Below are positions 17,084 to 25,846 of a stretch of 64,000 bases of DNA, piece after piece. Each line of letters opens with the position of its first letter. The first letter of the stretch is position 1. The position numbers were made by a program, and so were the translations under genes. Source of the DNA: Paludibacteraceae bacterium (lineage in GTDB: Bacteria > Bacteroidota > Bacteroidia > Bacteroidales > Paludibacteraceae); contig JAFSMP010000021.1 in assembly GCA_017447875.1 (NCBI GenBank), forward strand, positions 1 through 64,000, in the 5' to 3' direction. The notes beneath the pieces were generated by a model, which was not told where the DNA came from, did no database searches, and saw nothing but the letters and a program-made list of their open reading frames with translations.

Positions 17084-18193
17084 GTGGCATTACGTAAAAA
17101 CATAGTGATTATCTGTATTCTGTATTCTGTACTCTGTACTCCATTGATGGCGCAGGTATCGAATGCGGGGCGGTCGGTTTTCTCGTTCATGAGTCTGCCG
17201 GTTTCGGCGCGTCTCAACGCCTTAGGTGGAAGCAGTGTGAGCCTCAGCGACGGAGATATCGCCTTAGGAATGTGCAACCCTGCGTTGCTGCATGCCAATA
17301 GTCACATGACGCTGCAGATGAACTTCTCCTATTACCTGCCGGGAACGATGTTCGGTTCCGCCCTGTACGGTCATAACTTCGGTCGGTCGAAGATCGAGAA
17401 ACCGTATGAAGGGGACGGCGAACCCGACAAGCCCAATTATTTCGCAGTCGGTTTCCATTATCTGGACTACGGCAAAATGAAATATGCGGATCAGGACGGA
17501 AACCTGACCGGCGGTTCGTTCGGCGCGCGCGACATATTAATCGATATCATGTACGCGCGCCAGTTGGGACCGATGTTCAAGGTAGGCGTGACGCTCAAGC
17601 CGGTCTATTCTATCTACGAGCATTACTCGTCCTTTGCGTTAGGTGCAGATGTCGGTGCACATTTCCAGACCAAAGACTCCACCTTCCAGATGGGTCTGGT
17701 ATTGCAGAATATCGGATGGCAGTTGAAGGGTTTCTATTCCTCGGAAGACGGCACGGCACGCGAGATGCTGCCGCTGAACCTGCAGTTAGGTCTGAGTTAC
17801 CGCATCCCCAAAGCCCCGCTGCGTCTGCATATGCAGATACACAACATGCAGACCTGGAAACTGAACTACGAATGGACCAGCCGCGACAAGAGCCTCACGA
17901 CGGGTGATTATATCTCCCATGACGTCAAATGGTACGACACGCTATTCCGTCATACGATCTTCGCGGTGGAGATAGCGCCGAAGAGCGATAAGTTCTATGT
18001 GGTGCTCAGTTATAACCACCGCCGCAGGGCGGAACTGCACTTACTCGACCAGCGGTCGTTGGCGGGTCTTGCGTTAGGAGCGGGTGTCCGCATCAAGCAG
18101 GCACGGGTGGATTTTGCCATCAGCCAGATGACCAAGTCCTTCTTCTCCTACCAGGCAGGTGTAACCTTAGACATTAATTCCTTACTAAAATGA
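17084..18193 (+). CDS. porQ: Type IX secretion system protein PorQ
   Basis: Starting at GTG 17084, the 369-residue protein has a signal peptide ALRKNIVIICILYSVLCTPL and then an outer-membrane beta-barrel of the PorV/FadL type, with N-terminal landmarks SARLNALGGSSVSLSDGD and MCNPALL. PorQ works with PorU, PorV and PorZ in the attachment complex that processes T9SS cargo at the cell surface. The order porQ-cmk-ispH supports the call, and the stop overlaps cmk by 4 nt. The hydrophobic part of the signal peptide is encoded by four heptamers. Confidence 0.87.
   Translation: MALRKNIVIICILYSVLCTPLMAQVSNAGRSVFSFMSLPVSARLNALGGSSVSLSDGDIALGMCNPALLHANSHMTLQMNFSYYLPGTMFGSALYGHNFGRSKIEKPYEGDGEPDKPNYFAVGFHYLDYGKMKYADQDGNLTGGSFGARDILIDIMYARQLGPMFKVGVTLKPVYSIYEHYSSFALGADVGAHFQTKDSTFQMGLVLQNIGWQLKGFYSSEDGTAREMLPLNLQLGLSYRIPKAPLRLHMQIHNMQTWKLNYEWTSRDKSLTTGDYISHDVKWYDTLFRHTIFAVEIAPKSDKFYVVLSYNHRRRAELHLLDQRSLAGLALGAGVRIKQARVDFAISQMTKSFFSYQAGVTLDINSLLK
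17112..17141. repeat. 7-nt-period tract encoding the PorQ signal peptide core
   Basis: CTGTATT, CTGTATT, CTGTACT and CTGTACT run head to tail. Their translation, CILYSVLCTP, is the hydrophobic core of the signal peptide. Confidence 0.85.
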
Positions 18194-18855
18194 CCAATAA
18201 AATCATCGTAGCGATAGACGGTTATTCGTCTTGCGGCAAATCGACTATGGCGAAAGCGCTGGCGCAGCATGCGGGATACACGTACGTGGACACGGGCGCT
18301 ATGTACCGCGCGATCGCGCTCTATACCTTACGTCACGAACTGGCAGAACCCGCAGCTGTCATCGCGGCGCTGCCCCAGATCGAGGTGGGTTTTGTGCGTA
18401 TCAACGACGAGCAGCACGTGACGCTCAACGGCGAAGACGTAGAGGGACAGATCCGTACGTTGCAGGTGGGTAACCGCGCGAGCGAGGTCTCGCAGATCAA
18501 AGAGGTACGGGCCTTCCTCGTGGCGCAGCAGCAGAAGATGGGCGAAGCGAAAGGTATCGTCATGGACGGTCGCGACATCGGTACGGTGGTTTTTCCGAAT
18601 GCAGAGCTGAAGTTGTTCCTTACCGCCTCCCCGGAAGTACGGGCAGAAAGACGGTATAAAGAGTTGGTAGATAAGGGGGAGCACCCGGATTTCGAGACCG
18701 TACTCAAAGATGTCAATGAACGCGATTACCGCGACACGCACCGGGCGGAGAGTCCGTTACGACAGGCCCCGGACGCGATCGTGGTGGATAACAGCAACAT
18801 GACCAAATACGAACAGATGGAAGTCATCTATGGTTATTTCGATCGATTCCAATAG
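18190..18855 (+). CDS. cmk: Cytidylate kinase
   Basis: The 221-residue protein has the P-loop GYSSCGKSTMAKAL (residues 11-24), the YVDTGAMYRAI segment, GRDIGTVVFP and the Arg-rich lid NERDYRDTHRAESPL. It phosphorylates CMP and dCMP. It overlaps porQ by 4 nt and ispH by 26 nt, so the three are translationally linked. Confidence 0.96.
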   Translation: MTNKIIVAIDGYSSCGKSTMAKALAQHAGYTYVDTGAMYRAIALYTLRHELAEPAAVIAALPQIEVGFVRINDEQHVTLNGEDVEGQIRTLQVGNRASEVSQIKEVRAFLVAQQQKMGEAKGIVMDGRDIGTVVFPNAELKLFLTASPEVRAERRYKELVDKGEHPDFETVLKDVNERDYRDTHRAESPLRQAPDAIVVDNSNMTKYEQMEVIYGYFDRFQ

Positions 18856-19750
18856 TGGTTTTTGCTTCGGCGTCACACGCGCCATCAAAGCGGCAGAGAG
18901 CGAACTGGAAAAAGGTTCGCTTTATTGCTTGGGAGACATCGTGCATAACGGTCAGGAGGTGGCACGGCTGGAGATGAAAGGCCTGGCAACCATCGACTAC
19001 GATGACCTGCGTACGCTGCCGAGTCATTCGCGGGTGCTGTTACGGGCACACGGTGAACCGCCTTCCACCTATTGGATCGCCCAACAACGCGGCATAGAGA
19101 TCATCGATGCGACCTGTCCGGTAGTAAAAAAACTGCAAGACCGTATCCGGGCATGCTACGAGAGCCATAAGAACGATGAGACCTTACCGCCGCAGATCGT
19201 CATCTACGGTAAGCCCGGTCACGCAGAAGTCATCGGTTTGCAAGGTCAGACGAACAACACCGCAATTGTCATCGAGTCCGTCGAACAACTCGACCGTATC
19301 GATTTCACACGCCCGATCTACCTCTTCTCGCAAACCACCAAATCCGTCGAGGGTTTTCAGGCGCTCGTCGAAAAGATAAAATCACAAAATTCGCGAGCGA
19401 ATAATCGTTCGAACGAAGCGAGAAAAGAAATCACAAATCACAAATCACAAATTGCGCTGGAAGCGCATGATACCATCTGCCGCAGCGTGGCTAATCGCGT
19501 GAAAGAGTTACAAGCCTTCGCGCGGGCGAATGACATCGTGTTTTTCGTCGGCGGCACGAAGAGCAGCAATGCGAAAGTGCTATACAATCACTGCAAAGAG
19601 GCGAACGAAAACACGTTTTTTGTCTCATCTCCCGACGAAGTCGATCTATCTAAAATCACAAATCCCGACGCAAAAGTCGGGATCTGTGGTGCGACAAGCA
19701 CGCCGCTTTGGTTAATGGAAGCGGTTAGCGAACGCTTGTCAGCTTCTTGA
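18830..19750 (+). CDS. ispH: 4-hydroxy-3-methylbut-2-enyl diphosphate reductase
   Basis: The 306-residue protein catalyses the last step of the MEP isoprenoid pathway. Three Fe-S ligand Cys are seen in SGFCFGVTRAI, DATCPVVKKL and DTICRSVANRV, together with GGTKSSNAKVL and the C-terminal GATSTPLWLMEAV. Between TTKSVEGFQALVEKI and DTICRS there is an extra segment of about 30 residues encoded by AATCACA heptamers and a palindromic stretch (19376-19456). The gene ends 26 nt inside the convergent malQ end. Confidence 0.95.
   Translation: MVISIDSNSGFCFGVTRAIKAAESELEKGSLYCLGDIVHNGQEVARLEMKGLATIDYDDLRTLPSHSRVLLRAHGEPPSTYWIAQQRGIEIIDATCPVVKKLQDRIRACYESHKNDETLPPQIVIYGKPGHAEVIGLQGQTNNTAIVIESVEQLDRIDFTRPIYLFSQTTKSVEGFQALVEKIKSQNSRANNRSNEARKEITNHKSQIALEAHDTICRSVANRVKELQAFARANDIVFFVGGTKSSNAKVLYNHCKEANENTFFVSSPDEVDLSKITNPDAKVGICGATSTPLWLMEAVSERLSAS
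19376..19456. repeat. 7-nt-period tract and palindromic stretch inside ispH
   Basis: AATCACA repeats (three clear copies at 19428-19454, one more at 19380) flank GCGAGCGAATAATCGTTCG-type inverted sequence. The insert is in frame and translates as KSQNSRANNRSNEARKEITN. Confidence 0.75.
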
Positions 19751-22328
19751 TTTTCTCATTCAGGTTCTTGCATTGCATCAAGTCCTCGAGGCTGATATGC
19801 ATGCGGTAGTTCCAGAAATGGCGCGGGTTAGCCGGTACGTTGATACGATCAGCGAACTGGTCTTTGATCCGTACGTCGCCGTCAATAGCCAGCCAATCCT
19901 GTAACGGCAGGATGGTCCACATTGCCGGACTGTACATATGCTGGTTGATGATGAACTCCGCGATCTCCGGCGTCATCTGTTGAGGTGCTTCACCCCACCA
20001 ACCCATCTGCTCGTTGTAGAAACGTTGCGTCACGGCACGGTCTTCTTCCCACCATGCGCGCAGCGGGTTCATGTCGTGCGTACCGGTGGTGCAGACAGAC
20101 TGATACGGTGCGTCAGCCGGGTGAGCAAACTTAACCGTCGGATCTTTCGGCATACGCTGGATCTCCAGACTGAGGATCTGCAGCTCGTGCATCACGTCAG
20201 GTACACAAGCCGGAACCATTCCGAGGTCCTCACCGCAGCAGAGCATATGTGTTGCGCCGATGAGCGTCGGCAGTTTACGCATTGCCGAGTCACGCCAGAA
20301 GGACGTATGACGACGGTAGAAATAGTCGTTATAGATACGCATGAGTACCTCTTTCTGGTCGGAATAGAGCTCATTGAACGAGTGGCTCTGATAAATAGAG
20401 ATACGCGGATGCAACCATCCCGGACGACGCTGGTCTTCGACGAACAGTACTTCGCAATGCAGGTAGATCAGTCCGTTGCAGATATTATGCACGGCTTTCT
20501 CACTCAGACCGCTTGCTTTCAGTTGTTTCTCATCGCCCAGCAGACGATCGGCCCATTCTTGCACTTTCGCCTGGGTGTCGAACTCCGGACGGAACCAGTA
20601 AACATAGTTATCACGCGTCTGGAGCGCATGTTTCTTCGCCCACTCGGTGTCATAACCTAATACGCTACCGAGGAAATTCGCACGGATATAGGGCTTGGTC
20701 ATACGGTCCCAATCGAGGCATACGCCTTGTGCGCAGAGGTCGTCGTAACTGTACGGCAGCGCCGGAACGAAATGTCCGCACAGTCCCCAAACGTCACTCT
20801 TACGCATCTGCCAGATACGGAAGAAACCGAGGATATGGTCCACACGGTATGCATCGAAATAGTCCTGCATCTTGCGGAAACGTGCCTGCCACCAGCCGAA
20901 GTTATCCTTCGCCATCTCATCCCAGTTGTAAGTCGGGAAGCCCCAGTTCTGACCGCTGATCGAGAAGTCATCGGGCGGAGCACCTGCCGAAGCATCGAGG
21001 TTAAAGAGGTTCGGATACACCGATGCATCCACGGAGTCCGGAGATATACCAATAGGTATATCACCCTTCATCGCTACGCCGATATTATGGGCATAAGCAA
21101 CCGCATCAGCCAACTGCTTGTCCGCGTGGAACTGCAGGTATTTGTAGAAGTCTTTCGGTTGACCGTCACGCTTGGCGAGGAACGCAGCATAGGGTTCCAA
21201 CCACTCCTTATTCTTCGCTATGAAGGCCTTGTATTCGGGGGTAGCAAAGAGCGCATCTTTATCTTGCTTGTACAGTGCCTTAAAGAACACCATCTTCGCG
21301 TCATAGACGTTCTGGTAGTCCGCAAAGTTGAGGGCATTGAATTGCGCCTTCTGCTCCTCGTATTTCTTCTTCATCGCAGGCGTCAGTTTACCCATCTTCT
21401 CGATATTGATATATATCGGATGGAGGGCAAAGACGGACACGGCGTTGTACGGATAGGAGTCGAGGTTATTATGACGCAGCGTGGTATCGTTGATCGGCAG
21501 GGTCTGGATCATCTTCTGACCCGTTGCAACTGCCCAATCGGCCATCTTCTTGAGGTCCTGGAACTCACCGATACCGAAGCCTTCAGCGCTACGCAGCGAG
21601 AAGACCGGAACGGCTACACCCGATCCTTTCCAACGCGGTTGGGTACGACGGAAAGAGCGGTCGTTCTGACAGATGACCTGACCTTTCTCCACACCCCATA
21701 TCTGGCGGTTCTCACCCCACTCGGTGTCCACTATAGCACCCGTCGCGAGGTCATACACCACGTATTTATATTCGATGATACTCTGTCCTTTGACGTTCAT
21801 GTCTGCACGCCAGATCGGGAACTCAGCGTCGGACATAACGAGCTTGCCGGCAGGATCCCAGTTTCCTAATTCGGCACAGTTACCGATGATCGCCACGCCT
21901 TGCGTCGGCAGGATCTGCGGCAGGTCGATCGAGAAACGGATAGCACCCTTCGGAGCCTTGATTTTCGCAGCGTTGTGGCGCATAAAGAGCGACTTAAGGA
22001 AGGCGGTGGTGTAGAACGAATCCTCGTAAGTACTTGCCTGCCAAGCGTCACGAACGATGACTTTCTTGTCGGTCGCTTTGAGCGTCAGTGTACGCGGTTC
22101 TCCGGTCTCGTAGATGTAACCGCCGCCTTGCAGACGGATGGCATACTTGTACTGAATCGTACCTGTAAAGTCCTTGAGGTCAGCGTTAACCTGCCAGAAA
22201 TCGGTGCCCTGACAAACCAACATCAGGGGTTCTTTCTCTGTCCAACCTACAACCGGTTTTTGTGTCTCAATGATGCAGAGACACTGCCCATACTCGGTGC
22301 GATAATGAATCTGAAAATTGATGTTCAT
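19725..22328 (-). CDS. malQ: 4-alpha-glucanotransferase with N-terminal CBM20-like domains
   Basis: The start is set at MNINFQIHYRTEYGQ (867 residues); the longer frame runs into the promoter. Two starch-binding CBM20-like domains cover about residues 1-105 and 120-225. The GH77 barrel follows, with DASAGAPPDDFS, the nucleophile Asp in YFDAYRVDHILGFFR, the acid Glu in CGEDLGMVPACV and the third carboxylate in GTHDMNPLRAWW. No signal peptide is seen, so it acts in the cytoplasm on maltodextrins. It complements the secreted amylases encoded 4 kb away. Confidence 0.95.
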   Translation of the reverse strand: MNINFQIHYRTEYGQCLCIIETQKPVVGWTEKEPLMLVCQGTDFWQVNADLKDFTGTIQYKYAIRLQGGGYIYETGEPRTLTLKATDKKVIVRDAWQASTYEDSFYTTAFLKSLFMRHNAAKIKAPKGAIRFSIDLPQILPTQGVAIIGNCAELGNWDPAGKLVMSDAEFPIWRADMNVKGQSIIEYKYVVYDLATGAIVDTEWGENRQIWGVEKGQVICQNDRSFRRTQPRWKGSGVAVPVFSLRSAEGFGIGEFQDLKKMADWAVATGQKMIQTLPINDTTLRHNNLDSYPYNAVSVFALHPIYINIEKMGKLTPAMKKKYEEQKAQFNALNFADYQNVYDAKMVFFKALYKQDKDALFATPEYKAFIAKNKEWLEPYAAFLAKRDGQPKDFYKYLQFHADKQLADAVAYAHNIGVAMKGDIPIGISPDSVDASVYPNLFNLDASAGAPPDDFSISGQNWGFPTYNWDEMAKDNFGWWQARFRKMQDYFDAYRVDHILGFFRIWQMRKSDVWGLCGHFVPALPYSYDDLCAQGVCLDWDRMTKPYIRANFLGSVLGYDTEWAKKHALQTRDNYVYWFRPEFDTQAKVQEWADRLLGDEKQLKASGLSEKAVHNICNGLIYLHCEVLFVEDQRRPGWLHPRISIYQSHSFNELYSDQKEVLMRIYNDYFYRRHTSFWRDSAMRKLPTLIGATHMLCCGEDLGMVPACVPDVMHELQILSLEIQRMPKDPTVKFAHPADAPYQSVCTTGTHDMNPLRAWWEEDRAVTQRFYNEQMGWWGEAPQQMTPEIAEFIINQHMYSPAMWTILPLQDWLAIDGDVRIKDQFADRINVPANPRHFWNYRMHISLEDLMQCKNLNEKIKKLTSVR

Positions 22329-22364
22329 GATATTGTGTTTTATTAAGTATTTCGAATTCGGGTG

Positions 22365-22396
22365 CAAAGATACAAAATATTTTGCATATATGCAAG
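22365..22396 (-). promoter_or_regulatory. Promoter of malQ
   Basis: On the minus strand the palindrome TTGCATATATGCAA at -33 is followed by TATCTTTG and CACCCG. The layout is nearly identical to the porQ promoter. Confidence 0.78.
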
Positions 22397-22400
22397 ATTT

Positions 22401-23321
22401 TTATTCTTTTTTTCTTAAAAAAGGCCAAATTAGACATGGAAGGAGGGTATTGATAACCCAAAGGAGCACGCCTGCGAGAGCTGCGTTCATGGATCCGAAG
22501 ACCCAAATCGCCCATGCCCCGCGTACGCCTACTTCCGCAATCGGCACATTCGGCGTGATGGTGACGAGGAGATAGTAGATGAATGATTTCGTGATCACGT
22601 GATCTCCTGATAACGAGATCTCGTCTCCGCCTAATGCCCATAGAACCAACGCCAGCTGTACGCACCAGCAGGCAAGGCGCACAAAACTCTGGGCGGTGGA
22701 GATCAGTACCAACCGGTGCGACACCGTCGCCCAACGACGCAAGAGTCGCGGCGCGAAATAGAGCACAAGGATGAGAAGGAGCAACACCCCTCCGACAAGA
22801 AGGTAATAATTGTCCATTGTCCATTGTCCATTGTCCATTATCATCGCTATCATTCCGGTAGCGATGATGGCTATCGTCATCGTAGCCGATCCGACCGCGC
22901 CCATCGACAACACGCGTGACCACACATTGTCCATTGTCCATTTTCCATTTTCCATTTCCTGTGCCATTAAAATGGCACGGGACGGGTATTCGCCAAGCCT
23001 CCACGGCGTAATGAGTCCTGCGAGTTTGGAGTAGTACACCTGCCTATGCACCTCCCGCCAATTCATCATTGCACCATTTGCACCATTAAGCGAAGCGTCA
23101 CCATTTATCAAAGTCCTCCACCGCCAGGCTTCGAGACTCATATTCACCGGCATCAGCGCCACGCATAGCAGCAAGGCGCCTATATGCGACATCTCCATGC
23201 CGCGGAGCGTAGCCCACAGCGCCGGATAATCATCATATATCGCCAAGCGATAGATCAGGTAGCCGCAGGCAGCAAGTGCCACAATCCATTCGATAATATG
23301 ATAAATCTGCTTTTTAGTCAT
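22401..23321 (-). CDS. Flippase-like integral membrane protein (YbhN/AglD, LPG synthase TM family)
   Basis: The 306-residue protein has about seven hydrophobic segments and the family-like LEAWRWRTLI and TPWRLGEYPSRAILM stretches. Relatives move or modify lipid-linked substrates, but no substrate can be inferred. Two in-frame repeat tracts encode ENGKWTMDN and MDNGQWTMDN beside membrane segments, and a third octamer tract encodes part of LSGDHVITKSF. These hydrophilic inserts presumably lie in loops. The gene is divergent from the HhH/barrel gene. Confidence 0.72.
   Translation of the reverse strand: MTKKQIYHIIEWIVALAACGYLIYRLAIYDDYPALWATLRGMEMSHIGALLLCVALMPVNMSLEAWRWRTLINGDASLNGANGAMMNWREVHRQVYYSKLAGLITPWRLGEYPSRAILMAQEMENGKWTMDNVWSRVLSMGAVGSATMTIAIIATGMIAMIMDNGQWTMDNYYLLVGGVLLLLILVLYFAPRLLRRWATVSHRLVLISTAQSFVRLACWCVQLALVLWALGGDEISLSGDHVITKSFIYYLLVTITPNVPIAEVGVRGAWAIWVFGSMNAALAGVLLWVINTLLPCLIWPFLRKKE
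22587..22627. repeat. 8-nt-period tract in the flippase-like gene
   Basis: Octamers TTTCGTGA, TCACGTGA, TCTCCTGA and TAACGAGA run in frame. They resemble the tract at 613-652. Confidence 0.65.
22809..22841. repeat. 7-nt-period tract in the flippase-like gene
   Basis: TCCATTG is repeated four times with one variant. On the coding strand it gives MDNGQWTMDN. Confidence 0.88.
22925..22960. repeat. 7-nt-period tract in the flippase-like gene
   Basis: TCCATTG and TCCATTT units repeat five times and encode ENGKWTMDN. It uses the same word as the tract about 100 nt away. Confidence 0.85.
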
Positions 23322-23331
23322 AAATCCGCTG

Positions 23332-23363
23332 CAAAATTACAAAAAAATCACGAATTACGCAAA
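23332..23363 (-). promoter_or_regulatory. Promoter of the flippase-like gene
   Basis: TAATTTTG with CAGC is at -7 and TTTGCGTAA at -33 on the minus strand, directly next to the divergent promoter of the HhH gene. Confidence 0.6.
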
Positions 23364-23388
23364 TTTTCAATTTTCAATTTTCAATTTT
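23359..23388. repeat. 7-nt-period tract in divergent promoter region
   Basis: TTTCAAT is repeated three to four times between the two divergent -7 boxes, where the -33 region of the plus-strand gene would lie. Confidence 0.8.
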
Positions 23389-23394
23389 TTTTTG

Positions 23395-23402
23395 TACTTT
23401 TG
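23395..23402 (+). promoter_or_regulatory. -7 box of the HhH/barrel gene
   Basis: TACTTTTG is followed by CACC and then the GTG at 23407. A start site a few bases after the box would leave little or no 5' leader. Confidence 0.55.
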
Positions 23403-23406
23403 CACC

Positions 23407-25299
23407 GTGGAATCGCTATTCGCCCTCATATTACTGGTTGCGAACCTGTCGCTGGATGACATCATCCTCGATATCTATAACACCGCTTCGGAGTTCGGTG
23501 ATTCGGACTTGGAGCAGATGCAGACGGATCTGTACGCCCTGCACGAGAATCCGATAGACCTGAATCACACGAGTGACGAGGAGTTGAAGCAACTCTACTT
23601 CTTATCTCCACACCAGATTGATGCCATCCTGGCGTACGCGGACAAGCACCCGTTCGAGGAAATCTATGAACTAAAACTGATTCCGGAACTGACCGACTAC
23701 GAGATTCGAAACCTGTTGCCTTTCGTACGCGTAAGCGCGAGTGCGCCTGATAAAACAATGTACGCGCGTGAGGTGTTTACGAACGCTTCGCACGAGATCA
23801 TCGCGCGAGCGGACGCGCGGAATATCGAGCAGTACGAAGGTCCGGATCCTGCTTTTGCACAACTGCGGTACCGCTTTGACTACCAGCGGAAGGTGATTTT
23901 CGGCGGACAGTTGCGCCGACCGGTGGGCGGTAAAGCCAAAGATCTGGAGTACGGCTTGTATATGCAGTTGCGGGACATCAGCAAACATATACATACCATC
24001 GTAGCCGGCAATTACCAAGCGTCTTTCGGTCAAGGATTGGTGCTGGCACCGGTCTTTCACGGCGGCAAGTCGATGTACGTCGCTTCGGCAGGTCAGCAGA
24101 ATAACGGACTCCGCTATTACTCGTCCGCGGACGGCAACGGCATGCATGGTGCAGGTGCAACCTTTCGGTGGGAATGGAACAAGACAACGCGCTTGGACGT
24201 ATCGGCCCTCTACTCCATGAACCGATACAAGGACACGACCTGGCACCATGCGGTGGGAGCGAATATCACACTGCGCCATAAGAAACTGGAGGTGCAGTTG
24301 ACGGGAGTGGAGCATATCTATTCGGATAGTATTCACCCCTACCGGAATGCCAAATACAACCGCCATTATTTCCGGGGTTACCGCCAAGCGGTGTTGGGTG
24401 CGAGTGTACGGTACAACTACGGTTGGTTCGACCTGTTCGGCGAGGTAGCCACGTCGCAGAACCAAGAATGGGGTTTCGGTACGATTGCGGGTAGCCGGTT
24501 TTATCCGACGGACGGCGTGAGTCTGATTGCGCTCTACCGGTATTACTCCCCTTGGTTTGACAATGAGTACGGATACGGCTTCTCGGAGAGTTCGCGTATC
24601 AACGACGAGCATGGCGGGTATCTGGGGTTTGACATCACGCGCCTCAATCACTGGCGGTTCAGCGGGTACGGCGATGTGTTCTTCTTCGAAGGCTACAAGT
24701 ACGGTTTGGGCACCGACACCTGCACGCTCGGCTATGATGCCCTTGCGGACATACAATACATCCGCCATGATTGGCGGATTGACACCCGTTTCCGCGCACG
24801 CAAGAAAGGCAATGTCTCCACGTATTCTGCACGCTTCCAATTCGATTGGTCTCAAGGAGGCTGGAGCTTGAGAACTACTGCCGACGCCAATATCACCACT
24901 AACCCACTAACCACTAATCCACTAACCCCTTACGGCCTCAGCCTCGCCCAGGACATAGCCTACAACTTTACACCATACACCTTACACCATACACCATTGA
25001 GTCTCCGTCTCCGCCTCCAGGGTTTTGATGCCCGAAATTGGGAAAATCGCATCTATTTGTACGAACATGACGTTTTATATGCATTTTCTATTCCGGCAAC
25101 GTACGGTTTAGGCGGAAGGGCTTATTTGTGCCTGAAATGGCAGATAATCAAGCGGTTAGCGCTGTATTTGCGGGTAAGTGAGACCATCTATGCACGAGAT
25201 TGGTATATCGAGAAACACCCCAAATCGGTCTTTGCCGACCAAACAGGCCGAACTCCCACAAAAACAGATATTCACGTGCTTTTGAGGGCAAAATTGTAG
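23407..25299 (+). CDS. Helix-hairpin-helix / outer-membrane beta-barrel protein
   Basis: From GTG 23407 the protein has 630 residues. A short hydrophobic N-terminus (ESLFALILLVANL) is followed by two ComEA-like helix-hairpin-helix motifs at about residues 45-110, with landmarks NPIDLNHTSDEELKQLYFL and LKLIPELTDYEIRNLLPF. A long region of alternating aromatic and polar strands typical of outer-membrane barrels comes next. Such HhH-barrel proteins are common in Bacteroidetes but have no assigned role that I know. Two heptamer tracts fall in the C-terminal third. The start codon is uncertain. Confidence 0.7.
   Translation: MESLFALILLVANLSLDDIILDIYNTASEFGDSDLEQMQTDLYALHENPIDLNHTSDEELKQLYFLSPHQIDAILAYADKHPFEEIYELKLIPELTDYEIRNLLPFVRVSASAPDKTMYAREVFTNASHEIIARADARNIEQYEGPDPAFAQLRYRFDYQRKVIFGGQLRRPVGGKAKDLEYGLYMQLRDISKHIHTIVAGNYQASFGQGLVLAPVFHGGKSMYVASAGQQNNGLRYYSSADGNGMHGAGATFRWEWNKTTRLDVSALYSMNRYKDTTWHHAVGANITLRHKKLEVQLTGVEHIYSDSIHPYRNAKYNRHYFRGYRQAVLGASVRYNYGWFDLFGEVATSQNQEWGFGTIAGSRFYPTDGVSLIALYRYYSPWFDNEYGYGFSESSRINDEHGGYLGFDITRLNHWRFSGYGDVFFFEGYKYGLGTDTCTLGYDALADIQYIRHDWRIDTRFRARKKGNVSTYSARFQFDWSQGGWSLRTTADANITTNPLTTNPLTPYGLSLAQDIAYNFTPYTLHHTPLSLRLRLQGFDARNWENRIYLYEHDVLYAFSIPATYGLGGRAYLCLKWQIIKRLALYLRVSETIYARDWYIEKHPKSVFADQTGRTPTKTDIHVLLRAKL
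24892..24927. repeat. 7/8-nt-period tract in the HhH/barrel gene
   Basis: CACTAACC and CACTAATC-like units give ITTNPLTTNPLTP in frame. Confidence 0.75.
24967..24998. repeat. 7-nt-period tract in the HhH/barrel gene
   Basis: TACACCA and TACACCT repeat four times and encode FTPYTLHHTP. Confidence 0.8.
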
Positions 25300-25402
25300 G
25301 GTCAAAAGAGGTTAAAGGTGCAACATTTTCGTGTTGAGATTCTAACCAAAAATCGCTGTTTGATAGGTACACTTTGCATTCCCGATTTTTTAAAAAAAAT
25401 TA

Positions 25403-25433
25403 TTGCATATTTTAAAAAAAAGTAGTAATTTTG
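25403..25433 (+). promoter_or_regulatory. Promoter in the spacer upstream of a short reading frame
   Basis: ATTGCATA at -33 and TAATTTTG followed by CACCGC at -7 match the local consensus. No full-length gene follows. Confidence 0.6.
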
Positions 25434-25481
25434 CACCGCTTTTGAAAAACAAAGTACCAACGGTTAAGACACTACTTTTGT

Positions 25482-25556
25482 ATGAGTAAAGCGAAAACAA
25501 ATAACATTCAGACAGTTACACCGAATCCTTCAACATTTAGGGTTCACCTTAACTAA
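25482..25556 (+). CDS. Possible 24-residue peptide
   Basis: ATG to TAA gives MSKAKTNNIQTVTPNPSTFR plus four residues. A second TACTTTTG box ends one base before the ATG. It could be a leader peptide or the remnant of a lost gene. Coding is not demonstrated. Confidence 0.25.
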   Translation: MSKAKTNNIQTVTPNPSTFRVHLN

Positions 25557-25846
25557 CTCTGGCAGAATCGCTACGCGATTTTGTTTTCTTTTAAAGTAGT
25601 AATCTTACCTAATCCCATGAAACCTGCCATCCGGCAGAATTGTGGTTTTAGAAACCGATGGAACAGCCCAAACAGGCGGTACGGAGGCGCAAAGGAGGCG
25701 GGTACTGGTCTCGTACTGGTTTAGTACTATCCCACCCCACCTTATAATATACAATAGTATATTATGGCGTGATTTTAGAAAATCACCAAAAAAATATCGA
25801 TCTTTGACATAATGGATTACCGCTTGATAGAATGTGATGTGGTTGA

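Larger units (their letters stand above)
25300..25846. other. 547-nt spacer with promoter but no convincing gene
   Basis: It contains a promoter (25403-25433), a 24-codon reading frame (25482-25556) and short G-rich stretches. A CGATCTTTGACATAATG sequence near its right end resembles one at 28793-28809. I see no RNA gene that I recognise. It may be remnant mobile DNA. Confidence 0.4.

Noticed and set aside
22809..22960. Possible CRISPR array in the flippase-like gene and other tract regions
   Set aside because: The units are 7-8 nt without spacers of constant length and no cas genes are present anywhere in the window.
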